From NCBI GenBank assembly GCA_025677815.1, contig JAIXMP010000003.1:558001-622000 (forward strand): DNA of 64,000 nucleotides. Direction: 5' to 3'. The position numbers were made by a program, and so were the translations under genes. This stretch comes from Phascolomyces articulosus. Taxonomy: Eukaryota > Mucoromycota > Mucoromycetes > Mucorales > Lichtheimiaceae. The notes under the pieces were generated by a model, which was not told the origin of the DNA, ran no database searches, and was given only the letters and a program-made list of their open reading frames with translations. Below, piece after piece: positions 1-10,874 of the stretch (position 1 is the stretch's first letter; every line of letters starts with the position of its first letter).

Positions 1-508
1 CTTATTCGATAACGAAGATAGATATATAGTCTGAAAAGAGAACGTTGAAATGGTACGTAAACAGAATACAACAAACATTCACTATCACTAACTATTATTA
101 TATTTTATACGATTATTGCATCAAAAACGATATATACTACATCAGGCAATCATTCTTATATTGATCACTAATAATAATAACCAAATTCAATAAAAATACT
201 TCACACCATCTCACAAAACTAACACGAAAAGAATTACGATAATAGGTAAATTACTCAATACTAGACAGATTTAATGTGCAGAGGAAAAAAATGATTCTAT
301 TTACAAAGGATGATGTATACTGCTCTTTTATACAAAAAGAGTTTACAAATGAAATAATTGAACATGGGAGTGTGCGCGATAGTAGATGGGAAAAATTAAT
401 AAAGGCGAGAGGAAAATAATATGTTGTAAATGAGTGAGGGATATGATATGAAAAAAAAAGTGATGTGCGAGAGTGAGAAAATGAAAAGGAAAAAAAAGAG
501 AAAGAAAT
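1..508. other. AT-rich stretch downstream of PAPS reductase
   Basis: This is noncoding sequence 3' of the PAPS reductase gene on the minus strand. It is rich in A and T runs and holds no convincing ORF. The 3' UTR and polyadenylation site of that gene should lie here. I see no other gene. Confidence 0.5.
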
Positions 509-1491
509 TTATGAAGAAGAAGCAACTGCAATAGGTGCTGGGTTGGCAGCGGTTGCAGCAGCTTGTCGTTGTTGTTCTTTTTTCTTCTTTGCTGCCATGA
601 AAGCGGCACGCATCTTAAAGTAATCTTGGTGCATACCACATTCGGTCTTTTCTTTGCCACTCCAGCGGCCTGATCGCTCATCGTCTTCACTTGCAGGCTT
701 TTTGGTAGAATGCCAATCACCGATAGATCGATAACCCTGGTCGACGAGACCGTTGTATGGCACCTCATTGGCGCGAATATAAGTCCAGACTTGCTTAAAG
801 TCCCAGAATGCAAGAGGGTTAAGCTTGATAAGGCCGGTAGAATCAACTTCCAAGACTGGGATTTCACCACGGTCACCCTTTTGACTGCGACGACGACCAG
901 TAATGACTGATTTTACTTGGAGGCCTTCATAGGCGCGCTGAGCAGGTTCGACCTTTACAAGATAGTCATAAGTTGATTCGTCAGATTCCCACAAATGTTC
1001 ACCATGTTCAGTTTCAAATTCTTTGGCGTTGGCACAGTCGATAGGTTTGAATATGTTGAATTTGACATCATATGTTTCTTCGCAACGGCGAACAAGGTCG
1101 AGAGTTTCGTCAAAATGGTAAAGCGTATCAAGGAAAATAAGTGGGACCAAGTGTTGTTCGTCACGGTCAATAGTAATTTTGTTGATTATATCAAGTGAAA
1201 CAAGACCTAGTTATTTTCAAGAAAAAAAGAGTTAATGTACTTGTTTATTCACTTTATGATTATTTGTATTCATATATATAATTCTAATGTATAATATCAT
1301 TATCGATCTTTTGAGTATATACCTGTTAAGCCTAATGCAGTGGTTTGGAATAAGTTGGGCAAATGGTCAATAGCCCATTCAATGATTTCACGGGGTTCCA
1401 GAGTGCTCAAATGTTCATTTAATTTTTTAAGAACTTCAGGCGACAAATCGGCCGAAGATTCGATACGTGAGATACTGGTGCTGACAGGCAT
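509..1491 (-). CDS. MET16: Phosphoadenosine phosphosulfate (PAPS) reductase
   Basis: The enzyme reduces PAPS to sulfite and PAP in assimilatory sulfate reduction in the cytosol, using thioredoxin. There are two exons on the minus strand, 1323..1491 and 509..1206, joined by a GTATAT...TAG intron in phase 1, giving 288 aa. The nucleotide-binding region includes TTALGLTGLVSLDI (about residues 50-63) and is followed by LIFLDTLYHF. The catalytic motif KTECGMH places the active-site Cys near residue 246, as in CysH/Met16. I see no Cys-Cys pairs of the Fe-S APS-reductase type, which supports PAPS rather than APS as substrate (inference from family knowledge). A basic, Ala/Gln-rich tail of about 30 residues follows the catalytic motif and is probably dispensable. 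The protein is slightly longer than the roughly 260-aa yeast enzyme. The start was chosen because it gives a normal N-terminus and the first exon splices in frame. Confidence 0.93.
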
Positions 1492-3862
1492 GATTTTAAT
1501 TTATAATTTTGTTTTGGACAAGAAACTTGTTGAAAGAGATATATAAAATGAACAGCTGCTGGTATTAATAACTTCCGGGGAAAGGGTTGTGTGTTTAAAG
1601 AAAAAAAAATCTTTGTTTATATATATCGTTCTAGTCGGGATGGCGTGCTTTGGCCTACTTATTCAATATCCAAAAATGGAAACCACGATCTGACATCGGC
1701 CAATCGTATTGTCTTGCAATGGTGTTATTGCCCTCACTACGCACGCCAGGATGCTTTCATCATCTTGTTGGCTAACTGAGAATTAAAAAAAGGCGATCGC
1801 ATTCCACTCCATGAGGTATATATTACAAATACCTTTTTGTTATTTTTTTTTTTCGCGATTCTCTTGCACTAATTAACAGAAAGTTCTTGAAAAATAATGA
1901 TAGATCACTGATATTAAAGAATGAGAAATATATGGTTGATTTATCATCCTTTTTTATGTATTTACTATAGATAATGCCAACATGACATGTATATATAATT
2001 CAGAGTAAAAAAGATGCATCATTTATTGGAGGATGAAGCGCTTTTTCTGTCGCACTATTTTAATTCGTTGAGTTATCTCTTATCGTCTGCACATCAATCT
2101 CACTTTTTTTTCCCTTTAACATCCCGGAATATTTTTTTTTGTGATTTAACCTTTAAGCGCTTCCCACCGAACCCAATTGAATAACTCCATCGCTTAGTAA
2201 CACATTCAATATTATTTATGGCCACTAAAGTGTAATAGGGAGTCATCATTTTTCTATTCTGAGCAAAATGTATATTTGTCCCTTTTAAGGTATTATGTAC
2301 TTTTTTACGTATGGGCTCATCAATGAATTAATAATATCAAGTTCATACTTAAAGCCAAGATGATTTAATATCGTTATTTTTTCTGCATCAAATACTTTTA
2401 TGCAGCATCTTTTAGATAGTCTCACACATCCTATTCACTATGCATCAAATTATATCGGGATGTCTTCCGCTTTCCAAAGAAGTTGCTTGGTTTATAGGTT
2501 TCATTGTTCACTTTTAAATGACCGCCTAAACAACCTTTTTTCCGTTATTAAAAAACGACGTTCGTTAGTTTGAAGATATTTAATTAAGTGTTGTATTCTT
2601 CGTTTGTTTATGCAAACACCAGCTTGGTTACCCAGAAGTCGTTTCTATGTACTCCACGCATTACCTCAAGTTCAGTGCTTGCCTGCCTGCTCTTTTGTGG
2701 TACAACCAACTAACTATTCGTGGAATTATAATTTTCTTTGGTGAAATGAAATGAAAAATGATACATTGCTTTCTTTAGTATTTTTGTATATAAATTTATA
2801 CTGTTTGATCAATATATATCAAACCTTAATAATAGTGAATGCAAGAAAATAAAACGATCAGCGTAAGGCAAGTTATAAAAAGCGACAGAATCTACCAAGA
2901 AGAGAATCATTGAGCACGTAAAACAACTCTTGATAGAATTCTATGACGCTGTCAGGTGTATTTAGCATGGTGATCCTTTACAAATAACATGTATTTGAAA
3001 ACGAGTTAATTATACTGGAGCTTTTGGCTGCGAGGCTTCAGTATAGTAAGATTGAATTGCCTATATGTCCATTGAGCTATATCAAACTTATCCAATAATA
3101 CGGCAGTAAACTATATAGTCTAACAAGAAAGAAAATTTGACAAAAGTGCCACTTTTGGATTCTCTTGGCGGTAGAATTACTGCCGCTTTGCTTTATATAA
3201 ATTAGAATTAAAAAGCAAAAGCAAGTATCTACAGTTTATGTAGTTTATCTTGATATATTATAAAGATATTTTTTGAAAAAGTACTCTTGGACGCAAAATT
3301 TTTGGTTCCAGAACAAGAAACTACTATGTTATTGCGACTCCAAAGGTTTACACTATGTAGTCGAAATTATTCCACAAGATGAAGAGTAATATAATTGAAG
3401 AATTGGAGTCAGTTTTTATTGAGCGACCATATTTTATTACAGAATGAACGCCATCTGCATCTTTTAATAAATAATAATATATTATTGGCGGTTTGTCAGT
3501 GAAGTTGAAATGGATAATATCCAACAAAGTAAATGCTGCAAAAGTTGTTGTCGCCTTCTGTTCCTTCGATTTAAATTAATTGATCCAAAGGAATACAATT
3601 ATTAACAATTCAGCTTTCCTCCAACATTGTCAGGAAGATATCAAGATTGTTATTTACAACAGGATGACTCTGCTATCACAAAGCTAGCAAGAGCATGTTA
3701 ACAAAGCAAACGGATGTGTAGCTGCTGCTACAACAAGTGTTAGTTTTGTTGGAGCGGCTATTAAAAATGCTGGAACATAATGTTTTTCAAAATTGAGCCT
3801 ACATTTCTTTTCTGATAGAGGTTGACCTCTTTTTATTCAAATTTGTTTACATACAAACAATC
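1492..3862. other. 2.4-kb gene-poor intergenic region
   Basis: No gene can be supported between PAPS reductase and the 98-aa protein. There are many A/T runs and only short open frames. An ATG ORF of 44 codons at 2610..2744 (+) starts MQTPAWLPRSRFYVLHALPQ and looks mildly protein-like. A frame near 3280-3400 reads like eroded coding sequence but is broken by stops. The promoter of the PAPS reductase gene should lie just right of 1491. Confidence 0.4.
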
Positions 3863-4352
3863 ATGTCAAAGTTACCAGAACAAAAGCCACTAGCTGATAA
3901 ACGACTTCAAGAAAAGTTTAAAAGACGATTAAATACACCTGGATCATTAGCACCTAATTTACGTTCGAGACAAATTCATTTATTAACCTGGGCTATTGCC
4001 ATTCGTAAGGGGTTTATTTTATTTTTTTCTTTCGTAATGTTTTACATGTAAATATTTTAATAATAACAAATGACGACTGTTGTTTCATATAAAAAAAAAG
4101 CTTTGTCGGGTTATGTCGTTCTGTTCGCTGACTTTGGACCTGAGGAGCACTGTTTTTCCCCGGTAAGGAAGTAGATCTTTTACCTTCCACCCTTCTTGTG
4201 TCATAAATAATATTAAAAAAAACTAACATACATGTTTTTTATGTTTAATGTAAATTTAGTTACGCCGCTGGTTTAATGCCAGAAAGAGTAAATTCTGGAC
4301 TTTGACACCTCAAGAACAACAAGATTTAAAAGATCAAGGCCGATTGAAATAG
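3863..4352 (+). CDS. Small single-TM conserved-looking protein, function unknown
   Basis: Three exons, 3863..4004, 4101..4162 and 4260..4352, join in frame to 98 aa. Introns start GTAAGG and end AG. The basic N-terminus (residues 1-40) is followed by one hydrophobic segment, LTWAIAIPLSGYVVLFADFG (about 41-60), then EEHCFSPLRRWF and a charged tail with WTLTPQEQQDLKDQGRLK. A middle exon of only 62 bp that restores frame and completes the hydrophobic segment is good evidence that the gene is real. I do not recognise the family. The size and the single helix with basic flanks would suit an inner-mitochondrial or ER membrane protein, but that is inference only. It lies 409 bp upstream of a respiratory-chain subunit on the same strand. 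Confidence 0.7.
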
Positions 4353-4761
4353 CTTATCTTCATTTATATTTTTATATATACATAATATTCTAATGATGCA
4401 TTCATTCATTCTTATCCCATCCAATTCACCCTATACAAACTTTTGTAAATATATCTAAAAAAAAGAGAAACATTTTTTTTTCTCAAACACATTCAAATCG
4501 GACCGCTTTGTAAAATACAACTTTTGCCAATAGGTATACAATATTATAACTTAGAAACATACATGGTTTCATCATTGACGTTACTTTTGTTTGTTCCACA
4601 ACGATCACCAATCATTGTAAACATGGGCAGTACATTTAGGCTGTCATCAATTCCGAAATAAATAAAAAATTATGAAATAAAAAGCTATATAAAGGCACCA
4701 TTCTTCGTACCTGAATTTTTGTTTTATTACACTTCGATTCCCATTTAAATATCTATTCAGC

Positions 4762-5081
4762 ATGTCTGCCGCTTCCTTCTTCAAGATTTGGTATAAGCCA
4801 GAAATCATTCCTATTTACGTTACCGTTGGTGGTGCTGTTGGTCTTGCTGGCTGGTATATGACACGTCTTGCTCGCGGTCCTGATGTTGTTTGGGATAGAA
4901 AGTAAGCAAAATATTTTTTTTGTTCTTTATACATTCAAATGATTTGAAAAGCACCTTATACTTATTATTATTTTATAGAAACAATCCATACCCCTTCCGT
5001 AATGTCGAACAAGGCACTCAAATCAAATTTATGACCGTCAATCAACAATTCGACAAGAAATATTCCCGTGATCGTCTTTAA
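4762..5081 (+). CDS. NDUFA4: NDUFA4/B12D-type respiratory chain subunit
   Basis: Two exons, 4762..4901 and 4979..5081, give an 80-aa protein. A single membrane helix (about residues 16-35, IPIYVTVGGAVGLAGWYMTR) follows FKIWYKPEIIP, and then comes RLARGPDVVWDRKNNPYPF. That layout is typical of the B12D/NDUFA4 (MLRQ) family. The family was first assigned to complex I and is now known in animals as a cytochrome c oxidase subunit. The fungal members sit in the mitochondrial inner membrane. The length matches the family (about 80 aa). The intron is 77 bp with a GTAAGC donor. A long T-rich 3' region follows. Confidence 0.88.
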
Positions 5082-5793
5082 AAAGCTTTCACATCACCTA
5101 TTTGTTTTCCTTTTCGTTTATTTACTTTATTTACTTACGTCCTCTTTCCATTTCTCAATATCATATACGACAAACATTTAACATCTGCTTGTTTGTTTCA
5201 TTTTTTGTTTCTTTTTGCATCCTCTTATAAATTAATTCCTTTCTCTTTTCTTCTCCCAAGAAAATTATATAGTAAATAATAATAAAAAAGAATATTAATA
5301 TATTATAAATATATATAACCGAAACCGTCTGATTTGATAGTTGGAAAAGGCACTACTGAATACAATGGTGTAAGTACACAGATTACGAAAAAAAAAGAGT
5401 TACATCACAAAATGGGATAGGGGAATTGGGGTAAGGGTAATTGAAAGTGACTAAGTGAGTGTAAAAGAGGGGTGAGAGTAAAAACAAAAAAGGGTTGAGT
5501 GTTGACGAGCTATATATAATGGAGATACCTAGCAGACAAAAGAGTAATAAAAAAAATAACAAATGAAAGAATAGAGAAAGAGATATATAGTGAAGGACTA
5601 AAAGAAAAAATAATAATAATGATATTGCTAGATATATAGTATATATAAAGTAATGTGTGTGCGTTGAAGCGAAAGAAAAAAAAATAACTATATGTATATA
5701 ATGTTGTGGTTTGTTGAAATTGGAGGGAAAAGAGAGGGAGGAAAATGTTGTATATGTGAAGTTATGTTGATAAAGTGATAAAAACAACTTTAT
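5082..5793. other. Intergenic region between convergent genes
   Basis: About 0.7 kb of AT-rich sequence separates the 3' ends of the NDUFA4-like gene (+) and PPP4R1 (-). A 134-codon minus-strand frame at 5383..5787 is low complexity (Phe, Leu, Ser and Tyr from T/A tracts) and is not taken as a gene. Both 3' UTRs should lie here. Confidence 0.5.
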
Positions 5794-6893
5794 CTATACA
5801 GATTCCTTCGACTGTTCTTGTTGCTGTTGTTGTGATTGGGATGTAATTGCAGTAGTAGTACTGGTGGGTGTTGATTGTGGAGAATCATCTTGATGTACCA
5901 TACTTTTAGACAAATATACATATTCATCCTTTTCTTTATCATCCGCTAAATCGGTTGATGTTTGTTCTTGATGATGAGTGGGTGAAGATGGTGTCTGTTG
6001 TTGATGTGATTCTTGGGTTATCGGAGGCTGGTGATCGTCTTCATGCTGTTGAGGGTGATGGCTACCATTATCATGATGTTGATCTTCGCCCTCATTCTTT
6101 TCAACATCCATCATTGTTTCATCTTCATCTTCATGTTTTGTATATACCTCATGTTCCCTCTTTTCATTTTCTTCATCTCCTTCTACAGTACAATCCATGG
6201 GTGTCCCTGCACTTGTCATCTGTTCCTCATCTTCATCCTCGTCTTCATGATCGGAATGTCGAACTTCTTCTGCTATTGTAGCATTATGTAACGCTTGTTT
6301 TTCGTCCCCATAATGTGATTCGGCGGTGGATCCACCGGGAGATGATGCCTCATGCGAAACTTCTATACCTTGCATAGGTGTGCCAGCATTTTCAGCTTGT
6401 TGTTGCTCTCGAAGCTGTCTCTCATGTTCCAAACGTTGGTGATCAACAAGATCCATGACAAATGATCTAACATCAGGATCTCTATCCAATGCTAAGTGGT
6501 AAAGTGCATGATCAAGTGTATAGCCAGGTTGAGTATCATGTTCACCAATCATATCAGAAAGTACAAGTTCAGTAAGTTCCTGGCGATATGTATCTATAAT
6601 AATCCCATATATTATTAATCAAGAATTAGTAACCCCTCTTTTGCAAACCTATAACTCTCATTTCCTTCTCTCATCCAAGACTTTACCATGAATTTGGATA
6701 GCACGAATGGTTCGTGAAGTTGCTATGCGCACATTAACTACAGGGTCATCAGCTAATGGAACAAGTCTTGGAAGGAAAAAGGATGCGAAATCAGCAGCAC
6801 ATATGCCAGCTTCCAATAGGACTTTGCAAATCTGTACAAATCTAGATTTTCATTAAGTTGAAAAAAAGCCTCAGTTATTAAGAAGCACATATT

Positions 6894-6967
<74 letters not shown>

Positions 6968-9900
6968 ATCTTGACTTACATTAATCGACCACGATATGAA
7001 TTAGATCTTACAAACTCGTCTAACTTTTCCATAACATGATTCAACAATGCTAATGCAAATTCACGACAACTATCAACACCATCTTCATTATCCTGATCTG
7101 CTTGTGATAAAGTTTCGCCATCTTCATCCACAGCACGTTTTACAGTATCCAGAATGATTGGGAACTAGAAAGATAAGGAGAGAGAATGGTTTAAGAAATA
7201 ATGCATTTTTCTGTTAACCTATTCCTTCGAATACATCCTAATCGTACATGAGATACTCTCTCTTTCTGCTTTCACGAAAAAAAATACCAAAAACTTACAG
7301 ATTCTACACCAGTTTCTCGAACAGCAGCGAATTCATCTTGACAGGCCCGAATAGCCAGTGGTAAAATATGTTCCACCACACGGGCTGCATCGAACAACAA
7401 GGCAATATCACGCAATTGCCCAGCCAATATATCACGTAAACGCCAGTTTGTCATAACACCATCCCATACTTCTGCCAAAATAGGGATGTATTCATTACGT
7501 GAACTCACAGCCAACGTACCAAGGAACTCTGCCAAATGTTCTAATACTCCTTGTTTGACATCGTCTAGATCCATCAAATACAATGCAAAAATTTGGACAA
7601 GATCTCGTTCGGTACGTTCAGGTCCAATAATTCTAGCAATTTCATGTAAAGAATAAGCAAAGGTACGTCGTACTTTGATTTGATAATCTTTGGTTAAGTT
7701 CAAATAAGTATCCTTCAGATGAGAATCCCAATAGTCGGCACCAGCAGTTAAAACAACGGCAGGGAAATTATAGGCACAAATAATTGCTCGATCTGTTTCC
7801 AATTTGTACATTTGGTTGGCAGATGCACTTGGACCAAGGGATAAGAAAAATTCGAGGAGTGGTTCAGGAACCTAAGTTTTTCATGGATACATGGGGTAAA
7901 ATGATTCAGCTAATGAGGATACATCTTTGCTATCATCAAATGAAAGGAGAAAGTAATCCGAAATTGCGTCTCTTTCTCTCTCTCCCTCTTTGTCCCTTCG
8001 CTAAAAACAAATGTTTACCTTGCCCGGTTTTCCCGTTGTTTCCCAATCCTCTGGTAAGAATTTGGCTATTAATTCACCAATTATTTCTGCCAGCGTATTT
8101 CGTACATTTCGTGAAACATCATTCTTAAATAACTTTACACCTTCCACAGCAATACGGTCTTTAACATCCTCAGGGAGTACTCCACATAAAAGTGGAAGTG
8201 TTAAAACGCATGAACGTCGAACATGCCAAATGGTATCGCGTGAATAATTGAGATAAAGAGGCATCTATCATAAATAGCATAAAATGAGTAAGATTCATTT
8301 GTTATACCCTAGTTAATAAAATTTATAATAATACAAATATCAAATTCTTACCAATCTTTCCATGGCAACTTGAGGATCGACAACTGTTGCCAAGCTACCA
8401 ATAGCAGCAGCAGCTTCTTTTCTTACATAAAACATACCATCATTAGCCATACTTTCTACCAATGGAAGGCAGCGTTCTGTACAGCGTTCAGGACCTAAAA
8501 CATTAGCTAATGCTGAAATAAGCTTTATTTTTGGATGGGATTAATATAAACAAAAATAGAATGTTAGTCCATATCACCAGTTTAAAATTATTTTGTTCAA
8601 CTAATATACATAAACACACATACCGAAAGGCACATCATTTTTGCAAGATTAATTTCACCCTGATCAACTTCATCAGCTGATGGATGATGATTCATGAATC
8701 CAGATGCCTCATCGTAAACACCATCCTGATTCCCAGATCCATCTTGAGACTGATCATTCTCTAATTGTCTCGATTTACCAACGATAGACATCAACCCAAG
8801 GACAACCCCTTCAAATATTTCAACATCCAATAGTTTTCTGTACAGCTCTTCATCTTCTGTTCCTTTTCCTGCAGCAAGTTCCGTGGCAACGGAGACAATA
8901 CATTGTTGTGCTAAAGACGCGAGGCTCGAGTTTTGATCCAAAAGAAATTCGATCAGCAGTGGAGCGAACACGTGTTGGGGTATGTGTAAAGAGGAATCTT
9001 CTGAAGTAATTGGTTTGGTGGAGGACGACTCGTCTTCTCTTCCTTTTTCTTCGCCTTCCTCTTCGCCTTCTTCTCCTTGCTGTTGTTCATCATTATCAAA
9101 TGATCCAGATTGTCTTCGGCTTCTATTCGGCGATTCAGTGACAGTAGCTGATACCTTTTGATTTTCATTCTCCTCATCTTCGCCGATCTCCTCATTGTCG
9201 TCATGACTACTACTATGGTCCATCGCTTGTTCTTGTGTCTCTGCTTTCTTCCCATCAACAAAATCAGCATCCATTGGATGTTCTATTGATTCATCTGTGG
9301 GAGTATCAACAGCTGGAGCTGGTACTGAAATAGTATCCAATTCTTCATGCTGTGAATGAAGAGATGCTGGTTCAGCTGGATTTTGAACATCTTTCTCCTC
9401 ATCTTCTTGTTGTTCCTCTGTGTTTTCTGATAATTGGGTGGATGATCTTCGTTCACCCTTGGCCGAATCAAGAATGGGTTGTGCATGCTAATATCCAAAA
9501 AGTTCGTTATATATGAGTATATGAGTGTTTATGTTTATTGGATGATTCATACCATCTTCCACACCCAAAACGAGAATGGATCGAAACTTACTGTATAATA
9601 GTACATGATAATTTTATCAAATTCGCTTATAATGGTTTCTCTCACTGTATCATCTGGATCCGCACATATTTTCAATACCATTGGAAGCACATAATTAACA
9701 GCTTCAGAAACACTGATTTCGTAAATTGTATTTGATAATTCTTTTGCAACAAGTAATCTGAAAACAGAAAGAATTTTTATGATTTAGTATACAAATATAT
9801 AAATAAACAACAATTTTTTTCCTATCCTTCCTCTTGTTTCCCTTTCTCTTCTGCTTTTCTTTCCCGCAAACCTTTTAGGTACCTGTGAATTATCATGTCA

Positions 9901-10874
9901 CTTTTATTGAACATATAGATTCGTTCCATAGGTGTTAATGAATCATCCATTATTAACTCATCCTCAAGATCATCAGCAGAGACTTCTAAAATATTTTTTT
10001 TTATAAAAATGTGAATAAATTTGATGGAGTATCTCTCTCTTTTTCTTTTTGATCCAATCCAAATTCCAGTTCCTCTCTTCCCATTTTGTTTTTTTACCTT
10101 CTGACATGACTTGTAATAATGAATCTGTACTAAATCCTTCAGCAGGTGTAGATTCAGGGTATTCATCTTGATTTTGGTATTCTTCTGATGGTTCATCGTC
10201 AAAATCTTTACTTTGTTCTGTTACTTTGACTGACTCATTGTGTTGTTCCTTATCCTCCTCTTCCTTTGATTGTATGCGATTATCTGTGTCATTGTTATTA
10301 TCGTTATTATTATTATCATGAATATCGTGATGGGTATTATTTTCTAAACCTCGTGTTTCGTGAATGGATACGCCGTTAAACGTGGGTGGTTCATGGTGTT
10401 GCTGTATATCTTCAACGTCATTATGATGCTCCTCTGTCGTTTGTGTCATATTATTCGTTTTGGGCGTTTCCGACATTAATGTCTTTGACTTTTCATCGCT
10501 TTCTGTCTTCGATGGTGTCGATGGTGCAAAGACAGTATCGTTATTCGTATCGAAATCTTCGTGTTCGTCTGTAAAATCGAACCCGAGGTCTTTTTTTTTG
10601 AGAAATTGATAAGAGAGATAAAAAAAAAAAGAAAAGGGGATATATCAGTAAGGTTTTCTTGTTCCGTTTTCGATAAGTAAAAAATATAATAATGAAAAAT
10701 AGAAATCCGTGTTGTTATACGTTTCCCCATTGTTTCAAGTTTGAAAGGAGCTAAAAAAAAACATTGCGCTCCATTCATTCCCAATGTGTTTCGAATTATA
10801 AAAACGATGGCATCCACTAGTATAAAAGAAGAAGAAAAAAAAAAGAAGATTTATAAAAAACAATTACCAGCCAT
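5794..10874 (-). CDS. PPP4R1: Protein phosphatase 4 regulatory subunit 1 (HEAT repeats)
   Basis: This is a scaffold subunit of the PP4 phosphatase built of HEAT repeats. Eleven exons on the minus strand are 10868..10874, 10098..10589, 9883..9985, 9592..9757, 8624..9487, 8352..8522, 8019..8264, 7299..7871, 7012..7164, 6687..6831 and 5794..6593. They sum to 3720 bp, or 1239 aa, in frame. The start is MADLGFDFTDEHEDF, like the animal N-terminus. HEAT blocks include LANVLGPERCTERCLPLVES, MFYVRKEAAAAIG and YQIKVRRTFAYSLHEIARII, which aligns with the human stretch WKVRRTLAFSIHELAVIL. A disordered acidic insert (about residues 260-420) splits the HEAT array, as in human PPP4R1. The C-terminus is an acidic, His/Gln-rich disordered tail. 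The first coding exon is only 7 bp, so the extreme N-terminus is less certain; a start at 10476 is the fallback. One intron holds a (TC)31 tract. Confidence 0.9.
6899..6960. repeat. (TC)31 dinucleotide microsatellite
   Basis: This is an uninterrupted TC dinucleotide tract of 62 bp inside a PPP4R1 intron (intron 6832..7011). On the coding strand it is a GA tract, so it does not supply the intron's polypyrimidine signal. Confidence 0.97.

Noticed and set aside
5383..5787. 134-codon minus-strand ORF
   Set aside because: Made of Phe, Leu, Ser and Tyr from A/T tracts, with no motif; sits in the 3' flank of PPP4R1.
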